A stretch of DNA of 35,520 bases from a virus, in IMG/VR virus record IMGVR_UViG_3300044986_000030, positions 1 to 35,520 of that record. One strand, given 5' to 3'. The position numbers and the translations under genes are program-made. Of this stretch, positions 23,896-29,414 are shown piece after piece (the stretch's first letter is position 1; each line of letters begins with the position of its first letter). The notes beneath the pieces were generated by a model. It did not search any database and was not told where the DNA came from. It saw nothing but the letters and a program-made list of their open reading frames with translations.

Positions 23896-24540
23896 CTACT
23901 GGCTCGTCAACCGCACGACGCTGTGCGGGACGACCATAGCCAGCGTAGATTCATCGGGCAGCCCGTGCTTTTCCAACAAGTCCTTTTCGGCGGGGTACAC
24001 CAGCATCGCCCCCTCGTACTGAAACATTTGCGCGTTGGCGACACCCTTTTCCACGCCCTCAAAGTCATCCAGCAGCACGACTGTGTTGCCATGAGCAATT
24101 TCTGCCATCAACCGAATGTCCCGCGGGGTCAGCCTGCCGTCCAGAAATATCAGATCAGCCTTGATCTTGTTTTTCAGCATGTCTTCAAACATCTCTGTGC
24201 TGCCTTTCATCGGGTACTGGTTGACCTTAAAGGGCAGCTTGATGTCGTTGCTATGGTCACAGGTGTAGACCGTCGCCCCGCTAGAGACGAGCGCGAGCGT
24301 GGACTTGCCGATGTAGGTGCCGACCTCTGCAACCACCTTTGGCTTAAACGCCTGCACGACGCTGTAGAGACACCAGAACGCCGAGAGGCTGATGCTGCCT
24401 GTCGGTGCCTGTGCCGTCGTGCGTAGCGCATCCAACATATTGAGCTGATCCACCCACGGGATTTTCGGCTGGCTCACCGTGTTTTCCAGCAGCGTTTCCC
24501 AAATGATGCGGCTCGTTCTTTTGCGATTTAAGTTAATCAT
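23896..24540 (-). CDS. Class I SAM-dependent methyltransferase (Methyltransf_24 type)
   Basis: The glycine-rich motif I is AEVGTYIGKS at residues 71-80. Motif II (VYTCDHSNDI) holds the acidic residue that binds the ribose of SAM. Then ADLIFLDGRLTPRDI and VVLLDDFEGVEKG match motifs III and IV of the family that methylates sugars or small molecules. The substrate cannot be read from sequence. It has a good SD (AGGGAG) and is divergent from the glycosyltransferase at 24555, with only 14 bases between the two starts. The pairing of a methyltransferase with a glycosyltransferase suggests work on a sugar. Confidence 0.75.
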   Translation of the reverse strand: MINLNRKRTSRIIWETLLENTVSQPKIPWVDQLNMLDALRTTAQAPTGSISLSAFWCLYSVVQAFKPKVVAEVGTYIGKSTLALVSSGATVYTCDHSNDIKLPFKVNQYPMKGSTEMFEDMLKNKIKADLIFLDGRLTPRDIRLMAEIAHGNTVVLLDDFEGVEKGVANAQMFQYEGAMLVYPAEKDLLEKHGLPDESTLAMVVPHSVVRLTSQ

Positions 24541-24554
24541 GCTAATTTCTCCCT

Positions 24555-25235
24555 ATGTCAACCTTCGTCTTTTTCCACGTTGGCACCGATCTTTCAATGC
24601 CAACGGCTATGGTGGCGTCGCTTCGGAAACACAATCCCGGCGCTGAAATCATCCAAGTTACCGACAACGCGACCCCCACCGTCCCGGGCGTCACATGGGC
24701 GCACCCGACAAGCGGTGACCCCGCGCATCTGATGCTTTGGCGCACGCAAGCCTTTGCAGCGTTGCAGCTCGCCCAGCCTGCGCTTTACATGGACACCGAT
24801 ATGCTGGTGCGCAAACCCATCCACCCCGAGCTGCTTTTGGGCGAGGCCATCATCGCGGTCTGCCGACGCACGTTCATGCGCGATGCGATCTTCAACGTCC
24901 ACCAGCGCGGGCAGGAGTATTCCGAATACGCTGGGAAAACGCTGGACGAGATTTACCCGTACCTTGGCTGCGCGACCATCACCCCCGATGCGGGCGTGTG
25001 GGTCAATTTGGCCGAGCGGTACGCCGCCCTGCCCGACAAGTTCAAAGCGTGGTACGGCGATCAGGAGGTTTTGCGGGATTACGTCAACAGCCTCTCGCCG
25101 CTTTTTGTGCGCAAGCTGGACGAGTACCGTTATGCCTGTCTGCCGGAACATTTCGCCGAGTTCCCCTCGCCCGTCATCGCCCATTACAAAGGCAAGCGCA
25201 AAGCACAGATGTTCACCGACGCTGCTCTGGCTTGA
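24555..25235 (+). CDS. Glycosyltransferase, GT-A fold, phage type
   Basis: The motif ALYMDTDMLVRKPIH has the D-x-D (residues 80-82) that binds the metal and nucleotide-sugar in GT-A enzymes. N-terminal strands (FVFFHVGTD, EIIQVTDNATP) and the later segment DAGVWVNLAERYAALPDKF are like the GT8/GT32-type folds. The gene is on the plus strand inside a long minus-strand unit, ending 23 bases inside the 3' end of the VRR-NUC-like gene. It has no clear SD or promoter, so its regulation is uncertain. It may modify host surface sugars, particle proteins or DNA bases; none can be decided. Its orientation looks like a later insertion. Confidence 0.75.
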   Translation: MSTFVFFHVGTDLSMPTAMVASLRKHNPGAEIIQVTDNATPTVPGVTWAHPTSGDPAHLMLWRTQAFAALQLAQPALYMDTDMLVRKPIHPELLLGEAIIAVCRRTFMRDAIFNVHQRGQEYSEYAGKTLDEIYPYLGCATITPDAGVWVNLAERYAALPDKFKAWYGDQEVLRDYVNSLSPLFVRKLDEYRYACLPEHFAEFPSPVIAHYKGKRKAQMFTDAALA

Positions 25236-25536
25236 TGGCATCGTCGTATAACGCCCAGAGATCGCGTATAGCGGCCTCTGCGTCACGGGCGACGTAATAC
25301 TCGCCCCTGCCCTCAAAGACGTTCTTAAACGCTTCCTGCGCCTCCCGTAGCCGCCCCGTCGGCATCTTGATCTCTACCCAGCACACCCACGATTTGCCAT
25401 CGGGTAGCAGCTTCGTCACGAGTTTGTCGGGGATGCCTTGGCCTGCCTTACCGAAATCGGTGACCGTAAAGCCTGCCTTGCGCAAGGCGTCGGTGATGAT
25501 GGCGTCGTTGCCGTCACGGCGGGCGGCGTGTCTCAT
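25213..25536 (-). CDS. VRR-NUC-like PD-(D/E)XK nuclease, 107 aa
   Basis: The sequence GQGIPDKLVTKLLPDGKSWVC followed by WVEIKMPTGRLREAQEAF shows the PD-(D/E)XK core: D37, E55 and K57 in the protein starting at ATG 25536. This order and the Q/E helix after it are typical of the VRR-NUC family, which cuts branched DNA. It may resolve recombination intermediates during packaging or replication. I use ATG 25536 because it overlaps the preceding stop as ATGA; a GTG at 25554 would add six residues. Its 3' end overlaps the opposing glycosyltransferase gene. Confidence 0.7.
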   Translation of the reverse strand: MRHAARRDGNDAIITDALRKAGFTVTDFGKAGQGIPDKLVTKLLPDGKSWVCWVEIKMPTGRLREAQEAFKNVFEGRGEYYVARDAEAAIRDLWALYDDAIKPEQRR

Positions 25537-26249
25537 CGCTTTTTCAGCACCCACATTTGCGGGTAATAGTACATCTCGCTGAACGTCCCGGCTTTGCCGT
25601 CCACCATGCGCGATAGTTCGTCAAAAAGCGACAGCATCAACCGCCTATCGTTTGGCTTTTTGCCACCAAAGTGCTGATTAAACTTTGCGGTGTACTCGGG
25701 GTTATACGTGCAGCTCATATCCTCAATGACGTAGTAGCCGCCCGAACGCACCCAGTTCTGGCAATGCACCAACGTACCTACAATGTCCTCGGCAATGTGG
25801 CTGCCGTCGTCCACAAATAGGTCGTAGTTTTTACGATCCAGCGTGCGAGCGTCGGCAATGGTGATTTTGACGTTTGGCAGGTCTTTGCAGAGGTTTGCGC
25901 AGTCAGGGCGTATGTCAAAGCCCTCAATGCTGCTCTGCGGTAGGTAATTCGCCCACATCCGCAGGCTTGCACCACACGCCACACCGATTTCGCCTACCCG
26001 CAGCTGTGCGGTTTTGCGGTTTGGCGTCAGGTCGGCAATCAGTTTTTCGTAGACCTTCGTGTAACCGTGCTTGATGTTGCCTTTGTCCGAGCCGTAGAGG
26101 TCGGCAAGGCCCGTGAGCGTAATTTCCGTAAGGTCAACTTCACCCGTTTGCGGCGCGTATTCTTCCGGCGTGACGGTATCAAGGTAACGGCGTACTCCTC
26201 CGCGCTCCTTGCCTCGTTGATGCAGCGAATCAGCCATATTTTCCACCAT
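25533..26249 (-). CDS. Class I methyltransferase, MycE/phage small-molecule type
   Basis: The sequence begins with the family marker LADLYGSDKGNIKHGYTKVY at about residues 48-67. Motif I is GEIGVACGAS (86-95), then FDIRPD (111-116), and DLFVDDGSH (143-151), with an acidic metal-binding site as in MycE-type sugar O-methyltransferases. Similar proteins are common in cyanophages and other aquatic phages. The substrate is probably a sugar or other small compound, but this is inference. Start choice: ATG 26249 or ATG 26237; the latter has GGTGGA just upstream. The gene belongs to the leftward unit. Confidence 0.75.
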   Translation of the reverse strand: MVENMADSLHQRGKERGGVRRYLDTVTPEEYAPQTGEVDLTEITLTGLADLYGSDKGNIKHGYTKVYEKLIADLTPNRKTAQLRVGEIGVACGASLRMWANYLPQSSIEGFDIRPDCANLCKDLPNVKITIADARTLDRKNYDLFVDDGSHIAEDIVGTLVHCQNWVRSGGYYVIEDMSCTYNPEYTAKFNQHFGGKKPNDRRLMLSLFDELSRMVDGKAGTFSEMYYYPQMWVLKKR

Positions 26250-26270
26250 ATTTGGTTTGATCGGTATTTA

Positions 26271-26807
26271 TTAAGCGGCGGCACGCGCATGGATTTTCTT
26301 CACGCCCCGCTCGCCCCAGAACTGGCAGATCATTGCTATGAGGCAAGGATCACCCGCCACCAGCTTTGCATCCGCTTCTCGTAGAAGATCAGCCACCCGC
26401 TCCCGTAGCCACTCCATCCGTTCGTCGTGGCCGGGTTCGTCATTTCTGACGTTGTAACGCGCAAGGAGGGCATCCGCGAGTTTGAGTTTAGCGAGCGGTT
26501 CACCAAGGCGCTTGTCCCACTCCCGGGCGCAACGATCCTGCGTTTGCTGCCAGCGTTCGTTGTCAGCGGCTACTTGCTTGTCAGTCTTGACGGGTTTTTC
26601 GCCGAACCCGGGCTTGGACTTTTTGAGGTCAAACAGCCCTTGCCATTGGTTACTGACCGACTGGTTAACAACTTCTTCTTGATCGTCACCGTACTTTGCC
26701 AGCTTCATCTGCATCGCATGGAGTGAGGCTTCCTTGATCGGCTTGCGTATCGCCTTGCGGAAGGCTACCCACCGCTCCCATGCCACAACGTCTAATCCTT
26801 CTACCAT
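26271..26807 (-). CDS. Replication organiser-like protein, 178 aa
   Basis: The C-terminal part of phage and plasmid replication proteins often reads 'R-K-x-I-K-E-A-S-L-x-x-x...NQSVSNQWQGLF'. Here it is RKPIKEASLHAMQMKLAKYG, then EEVVNQSVSNQWQGLFDLKK. The remaining helical region, with Arg/Glu residues and a Cys near the end, could bind host DnaB or single-stranded DNA. No winged-helix domain is seen at the N-terminus, so it may be a short version. It is the first well-supported gene after the control region on this side. The ATG has AGAGGG 8 bases upstream. Without a polymerase, the phage would depend on host replication proteins recruited here. Confidence 0.6.
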   Translation of the reverse strand: MVEGLDVVAWERWVAFRKAIRKPIKEASLHAMQMKLAKYGDDQEEVVNQSVSNQWQGLFDLKKSKPGFGEKPVKTDKQVAADNERWQQTQDRCAREWDKRLGEPLAKLKLADALLARYNVRNDEPGHDERMEWLRERVADLLREADAKLVAGDPCLIAMICQFWGERGVKKIHARAAA

Positions 26808-26928
26808 GTGATTACCCTCTAAACCCTGATGACTGATGGTGATTCCGCACGGTTGAGACGGAGTACGCCTAACGTGGATCGTGCGGAATTGATGACTGAC
26901 GGAGCCATCCGCTGTCGGCTACTTTTGC
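26808..26928. other. Non-coding control/origin-like region with repeats
   Basis: No convincing gene is present here. The region holds a 13-bp direct repeat TGATGACTGAYGG (26827-26839 and 26890-26902) around a 10-bp inverted repeat. The word GACTGAYG occurs at 26831, 26894 and, just outside, 26966, all on the plus strand, spaced 63 and 72 bases. Such repeats next to a replication-protein gene resemble origin iterons or operator sites. Immediately next to the replication gene is its SD (AGAGGG). I see no clear sigma-70 promoter reading leftward here. A 29-codon ORF on the minus strand is probably chance. Confidence 0.45.
26842..26889. repeat. Inverted repeat with 10-bp arms, ATTCCGCACG / CGTGCGGAAT
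   Basis: The perfect 10-bp arms are at 26842-26851 and 26880-26889 with a 28-base centre. The arms are flanked by the direct repeat TGATGACTGAYGG. The arrangement could be an origin hairpin, an operator for a dimeric protein, or a tiny mobile-element remnant with target duplications. No U-run follows, so it is not a classical terminator. Confidence 0.6.
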
Positions 26929-27210
26929 TCAAGGTTCGTCCCCTTGAGTGCCATTTGCGCTTCCCGACTGACGCCGCGCACCTACAGGCTGGCTGCCCCG
27001 GTGTAGGTTTAAGGTCACTCTGCGCGTGGTTGCCCCGACCAGAATGCCCGAGTAGTTGGGCGTGGTGGGGTGGTTGACACGACTAGAACAGTCAGTCAGA
27101 CTTCCATCACGCTTTAACCGCAAATCAAGCGTATTGCCAATCCCCGGCAGCGTCAAGCCCTCCGCCTCACCCTCGGGGGGTTTGTCGTTTCTGGCCTCCG
27201 TGAAACGCAT
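26929..27210 (-). CDS. Possible coupled ORF of 93 aa, uncertain
   Basis: From ATG 27210, which overlaps the Cro-like gene's stop as TAATG, there is an open frame to 26929. The start is MRFTEARNDKPPEGEAEG and a later segment is NHPTTPNYSGILVGATTRRV. The stop-start overlap is of the same type as the certain genes of this unit. There is a weak AGGG upstream. However, I recognise no family, and the region also carries operator-like words (a GTTGACAC at 27073). It may be a real small regulator, or this may be a leader with regulatory sequence. I rate it below an even chance. Confidence 0.35.
   Translation of the reverse strand: MRFTEARNDKPPEGEAEGLTLPGIGNTLDLRLKRDGSLTDCSSRVNHPTTPNYSGILVGATTRRVTLNLHRGSQPVGARRQSGSANGTQGDEP
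27074..27079 (+). promoter_or_regulatory. Isolated TTGACA half-site (operator-like)
   Basis: This copy of TTGACA, within GTTGACAC at 27073-27080, repeats the half-sites at 27398 and 27434. A 17-base spacing leads to CAGACT, a poor -10, so it is more likely a protein-binding half-site than a promoter. Confidence 0.3.
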
Positions 27211-27377
27211 TAGCGGCCCTGTGGGGGCTTTACCTGCCCTGCCTTCAGTTGCCACAGCCTTGCCGCTGGGATCGCCCCAGCCTTGACCCATTGCTGCACC
27301 GCAGCCCGGGTAACCCCGAAAGCCTTGGCAACAGCGTATTGGGAACCGTATCGCTTGATGAGTTGTTGCGGTTTCAT
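27210..27377 (-). CDS. Cro-like helix-turn-helix regulator, 55 aa
   Basis: The protein MKPQQLIKRYGSQYAVAKAF continues GVTRAAVQQWVKAGAIPAAR and LWQLKAGQ. It has the length and pattern of P22-type Cro: helix 2 AVAKAFGV, recognition helix RAAVQQW, then IP..R and a short C-terminal strand. It should bind a palindromic operator as a dimer; the 17-bp palindrome at 27398-27414, directly upstream, is the obvious site. The ATG at 27377 lies about 8-9 bases past the -10 box, so the mRNA is probably leaderless, and indeed there is no SD. A longer start at 27404 would include the promoter and is rejected. Confidence 0.8.
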   Translation of the reverse strand: MKPQQLIKRYGSQYAVAKAFGVTRAAVQQWVKAGAIPAARLWQLKAGQVKPPQGR

Positions 27378-27385
27378 GGAAAAGA

Positions 27386-27414
27386 AGGATAGGGGGGTTG
27401 ACACCCTATGTCAA
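27386..27414 (-). promoter_or_regulatory. Leftward promoter of the switch, TTGACA-17-TATCCT
   Basis: On the minus strand the -35 TTGACA is at 27414-27409, the spacer is 17 bases, and the -10 TATCCT is at 27391-27386. Transcription should start at about 27379-27380, next to the ATG of the Cro-like gene at 27377. It would read leftward into the replication gene and, if no terminator intervenes, into the whole late unit. Confidence 0.75.
27398..27414. promoter_or_regulatory. Palindromic operator formed by the two -35 boxes
   Basis: TTGACACCCTATGTCAA has perfect 6-bp arms around a 5-bp centre. Each arm is the -35 box of one of two opposing promoters. This is the likely binding site of the Cro-like dimer, which would shut both promoters; RNA polymerase bound to one would also exclude the other. 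Confidence 0.7.
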
Positions 27415-27426
27415 GGCAACTATCCT
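27398..27426 (+). promoter_or_regulatory. Rightward (early) promoter, TTGACA-17-TATCCT
   Basis: The -35 TTGACA is at 27398-27403, the 17-base spacer at 27404-27420, and the -10 TATCCT at 27421-27426. The start should be near 27433. A third TTGACA half-site sits right at the start (27434-27439). It feeds the early operon beginning at 27461, which has the SD AGGAG at 27448-27452. Confidence 0.8.
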
Positions 27427-27433
27427 ATCAGCG

Positions 27434-27439
27434 TTGACA
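27434..27439 (+). promoter_or_regulatory. TTGACA half-site at the early transcription start
   Basis: The 8-mer GTTGACAC at 27433-27440 repeats the sequence at 27397-27404. It has no matching -10 downstream (AGAGAT), so a regulatory half-site is more likely than a second promoter. Confidence 0.4.
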
Positions 27440-27460
27440 CACACAACAGGAGCAACAGAG

Positions 27461-27754
27461 ATGCTTACAACCACCACCATTGTCCTGCTTGGCGTAGCCT
27501 TTGAGGCTGAAGTTGAGTACGCCGTACATTATGGCGATCCCTCGGTTGGCGTACCCGAGACGCTAGAGATTTGCAGCGCGTACATCCTCGGCGTGTACCC
27601 CGACGGTATTGACAGCAGCGACAAGAAATCCAACGCGGTCTACGTCAATTACAAGTGCGATCTTGAGTATCTGACGATTGAGGAATTTGACACGTTGGAA
27701 AACTCTTGCTGGAACCACTACCGCAAGGTGCAAGAGGAGGCGTGGGACGTATGA
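27461..27754 (+). CDS. First early protein, 97 aa, unknown
   Basis: From ATG 27461 with SD AGGAG eight bases upstream. The protein begins MLTTTTIVLLGVAFEAEVEY and then has acidic residues throughout (for example DLEYLTIEEFDTLENSCW). Two Cys and several Tyr are present. The N-terminal residues are mildly hydrophobic but not a clear signal peptide. No family is recognised. As the first gene of the early operon, it could be a host-takeover or regulatory protein, but this is inference. The upstream in-frame TTG start at 27398 is within the promoter and is rejected. Confidence 0.7.
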   Translation: MLTTTTIVLLGVAFEAEVEYAVHYGDPSVGVPETLEICSAYILGVYPDGIDSSDKKSNAVYVNYKCDLEYLTIEEFDTLENSCWNHYRKVQEEAWDV

Positions 27755-27867
27755 AGCGCAGCAAACTCGCCATTTTTGGCATCGTCATCATCTACCTGCT
27801 GGCTGCTCTCGTTGACCCCTGCGACGGTCACTCTTGCGATACGGAGGTGACGCATGGAACCCGATAA
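27751..27867 (+). CDS. Small membrane protein, 38 aa
   Basis: The ATG at 27751 overlaps the previous stop (ATGA). The sequence is a Lys/Arg start (MKRSKL) followed by a hydrophobic stretch AIFGIVIIYLLAALV, then DPCDGHSCD, giving two Cys outside the membrane segment. It is a single-pass membrane peptide or a short exported peptide. The function is unknown. GAGG lies ten bases upstream. Confidence 0.55.
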   Translation: MKRSKLAIFGIVIIYLLAALVDPCDGHSCDTEVTHGTR

Positions 27868-28000
27868 CGTCTGGCAAGACGACGACAGTTGGTGGCATCA
27901 GCAAGATTTGGAATTACAACAGCGCGAAGAAGAAGAACGCATTGAGGCTTGTAACCGCGCCATCGCAGCATTAACGGAGAACAACCATGAAGGTGTATGA
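27854..28000 (+). CDS. Small acidic early protein, 48 aa
   Basis: The ATG at 27854 has a very strong SD (GGAGGTGA, starting at 27843). The protein MEPDNVWQDDDSWWHQQDLE continues with a coiled-coil-like acidic helix and a Cys. It overlaps the previous gene by 14 bases and the ERF gene by 14 bases. The strong SD and the overlaps support it as real. The function is unknown. Confidence 0.6.
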   Translation: MEPDNVWQDDDSWWHQQDLELQQREEEERIEACNRAIAALTENNHEGV

Positions 28001-28556
28001 AAAGATCGCGGCGATCACCGCCGAGTTGAGTAAGGTCGGTATTAGCAAAGACAGCAAGAACCAGTCGCAAGGTTACAAGTTCCGCGGCATTGACCAAGTG
28101 TACGGGGCGCTTTCGCCCCTCCTTGCCAAGCACGGCCTTTGCATCTTGCCCCGCGTGACGGCACGCGAGGTGGTGGAGCGGCAGAACCGTCAAGGCACAG
28201 CGTTGTTTTACGTCACGCTCACCGTGGAGTTTGATTTTGTAGCCGCCGAGGATGGCAGCAAACACACGGTCGTCACGATTGGTGAGGCAATGGATAGCGG
28301 AGACAAGGCGAGCAACAAGGCCATGTCTGCTGCTTATAAGTACGCCGCCTTCCAAGCGTTCTGCATCCCAACCGAGGGCGACAACGACGCCGATGCCACG
28401 ACGCACGAAGTTGCCGCGCAAGACCCCGAGGTGCTGGCGCAGATCGCTGGGTGCGATAGCAAGAAGGCGTTGCGGGCGCTGCTTAACGATCTGCCCGTCC
28501 CGGTGCGTGAACTGCACATGGATGCGTTTATGGCTCGCAGCAAAGAGGTGCAGTAA
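27987..28556 (+). CDS. ERF-family single-strand annealing protein
   Basis: The sequence has KIAAITAELSKVGISKDSKN, then YKFRGIDQVYGALSPLLAKH and later YVTLTVEFDFVAAEDGSKHT and AMSAAYKYAAFQAFCIP, which are the core blocks of the ERF recombinase family. These anneal complementary single strands during phage recombination, replication and end joining. The protein of 189 residues is complete, with a C-terminal acidic and helical tail. The SD is GGAGA. The next gene, the exonuclease, overlaps by TAATG, the usual ERF/exonuclease pairing. The product probably acts with the SSB-like protein downstream. Confidence 0.85.
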   Translation: MKVYEKIAAITAELSKVGISKDSKNQSQGYKFRGIDQVYGALSPLLAKHGLCILPRVTAREVVERQNRQGTALFYVTLTVEFDFVAAEDGSKHTVVTIGEAMDSGDKASNKAMSAAYKYAAFQAFCIPTEGDNDADATTHEVAAQDPEVLAQIAGCDSKKALRALLNDLPVPVRELHMDAFMARSKEVQ

Positions 28557-29161
28557 TGGAACAGCGCACAACCGAATGGCATCAAGCACGGCTCGGCAAA
28601 GTCACGGCCTCCCGAGTATCTGAAGTTATTGCCAAGGGCAAAGGCGCGACCCGGGACAGCTACATGGCTGACCTCATCGTGGAACGGCTAACGGGTCAAA
28701 GGGGCGGCGGGTTTTCTACCGCGCACATGGAGTGGGGTACGGAGCAGGAACCCCACGCTAGGGCCGCCTACAGCGCCCGTACAGGCGAGTTGGTTGAGGA
28801 GGTGGGGTTTATCCAGCACCCTCGTCTTGAACATGCTGGCGCGTCCCCTGACGGCCTCGTAAACGATGAGGGGCTGGTGGAGTTCAAATGCCCTGCGACC
28901 AGCACCCACCTTGACACGCTGCTGGCTGGCGAGGTGCCGACCAAGTACATCCCGCAGATTCAGTTTCAGATGGCTTGCACGGGGCGTAAATGGTGCGATT
29001 TCGTGTCTTACGACCCTCGGCTGCCCGAACACCTGCGGATGTTCGTCAAGCGCGTGGAGCGGGACGACAAATACATCACGACATTGGAGGGCGAGGTTAA
29101 GACTTTCCTTGCCGAGTTAAACGAGAAACTGGAAAAACTACAGGAGTTAAACCGTGGCTAA
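28556..29161 (+). CDS. YqaJ/lambda-type alkaline exonuclease
   Basis: The nuclease degrades one strand of double-stranded DNA to make substrate for the annealing protein. The start EQRTTEWHQARLGKVTASRV is the family signature (W-x-x-x-R-x-G-x-x-T-A-S). MEWGTEQEPHARAAY supplies an acidic residue. The catalytic core is HAGASPDGLVNDEGLVEFKC with D99, E109 and K111. The Q-rich helix IPQIQFQMACTG follows, as in lambda Exo. The length of 201 residues is normal. A C-terminal coiled coil ends the protein. Confidence 0.88.
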   Translation: MEQRTTEWHQARLGKVTASRVSEVIAKGKGATRDSYMADLIVERLTGQRGGGFSTAHMEWGTEQEPHARAAYSARTGELVEEVGFIQHPRLEHAGASPDGLVNDEGLVEFKCPATSTHLDTLLAGEVPTKYIPQIQFQMACTGRKWCDFVSYDPRLPEHLRMFVKRVERDDKYITTLEGEVKTFLAELNEKLEKLQELNRG

Positions 29162-29414
29162 TCAATACGACCCGAACATGCGTGGCGTGCTGTTCAAGAA
29201 CGACAAGAAGGGCAATGAGAAACGCCCCGACTACCGAGGATCGTGCGTCATCAACAACGTGGACATGAACGTATCAGGTTGGATACAGGCCAGCAAAAAG
29301 ACGGGCGATAAGTTTATGTCGCTACGGTTTGAGGCCAAAGGCGAACAGCCAAAGCCGAAAGCCGCGCCTGCGATGAGCGAAGATAATTGGTCTGACCTTG
29401 ATACACCCTTCTGA
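29154..29414 (+). CDS. Small SSB-like protein with acidic C-terminal tip
   Basis: The protein has a beta-rich core (YRGSCVINNVDMNVSGWIQA, then KFMSLRFEAK) like DUF736/SSB-like phage proteins. Then comes a Pro/Ala-rich linker and a C-terminus EDNWSDLDTPF. The acidic residues followed by a terminal Pro-Phe are the same pattern as the DDDIPF tip of bacterial SSB, which recruits partner proteins. The start is GTG at 29154 with AGGAG upstream, overlapping the exonuclease gene by 8 bases. With ERF and exonuclease, it completes a recombination module. The OB-fold identity is likely but not proven. Confidence 0.65.
   Translation: MANQYDPNMRGVLFKNDKKGNEKRPDYRGSCVINNVDMNVSGWIQASKKTGDKFMSLRFEAKGEQPKPKAAPAMSEDNWSDLDTPF

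Noticed and set aside
24594-25316. 240-codon minus-strand ORF
   Set aside because: It is antisense to the glycosyltransferase gene, whose DxD motif and fold pattern show the plus strand is the coding one.
26829-27077. 82-codon plus-strand ORF in the control region
   Set aside because: It runs through the direct and inverted repeats, has no SD, and its translation is Cys/Arg/Leu/Pro-rich without resemblance to a protein.
27060-27140. Possible tRNA suggested by GTTCTAGTC on the minus strand
   Set aside because: The T-stem does not pair and no acceptor, D or anticodon stems can be built around it.
27186-27240. Possible terminator around GGCCCTGTGGGGGCTTT
   Set aside because: The stem is only about four base pairs and lies inside the end of the Cro-like gene; no U-run follows on that gene's strand.
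27398-27460. Longer N-terminus for the first early gene (start at 27398)
   Set aside because: These codons are the promoter itself. ATG 27461 has a proper SD and lies downstream of the expected transcription start.
27828-28589. 253-codon minus-strand ORF
   Set aside because: It is antisense to the ERF gene and small early genes, with no SD and no recognisable domain.
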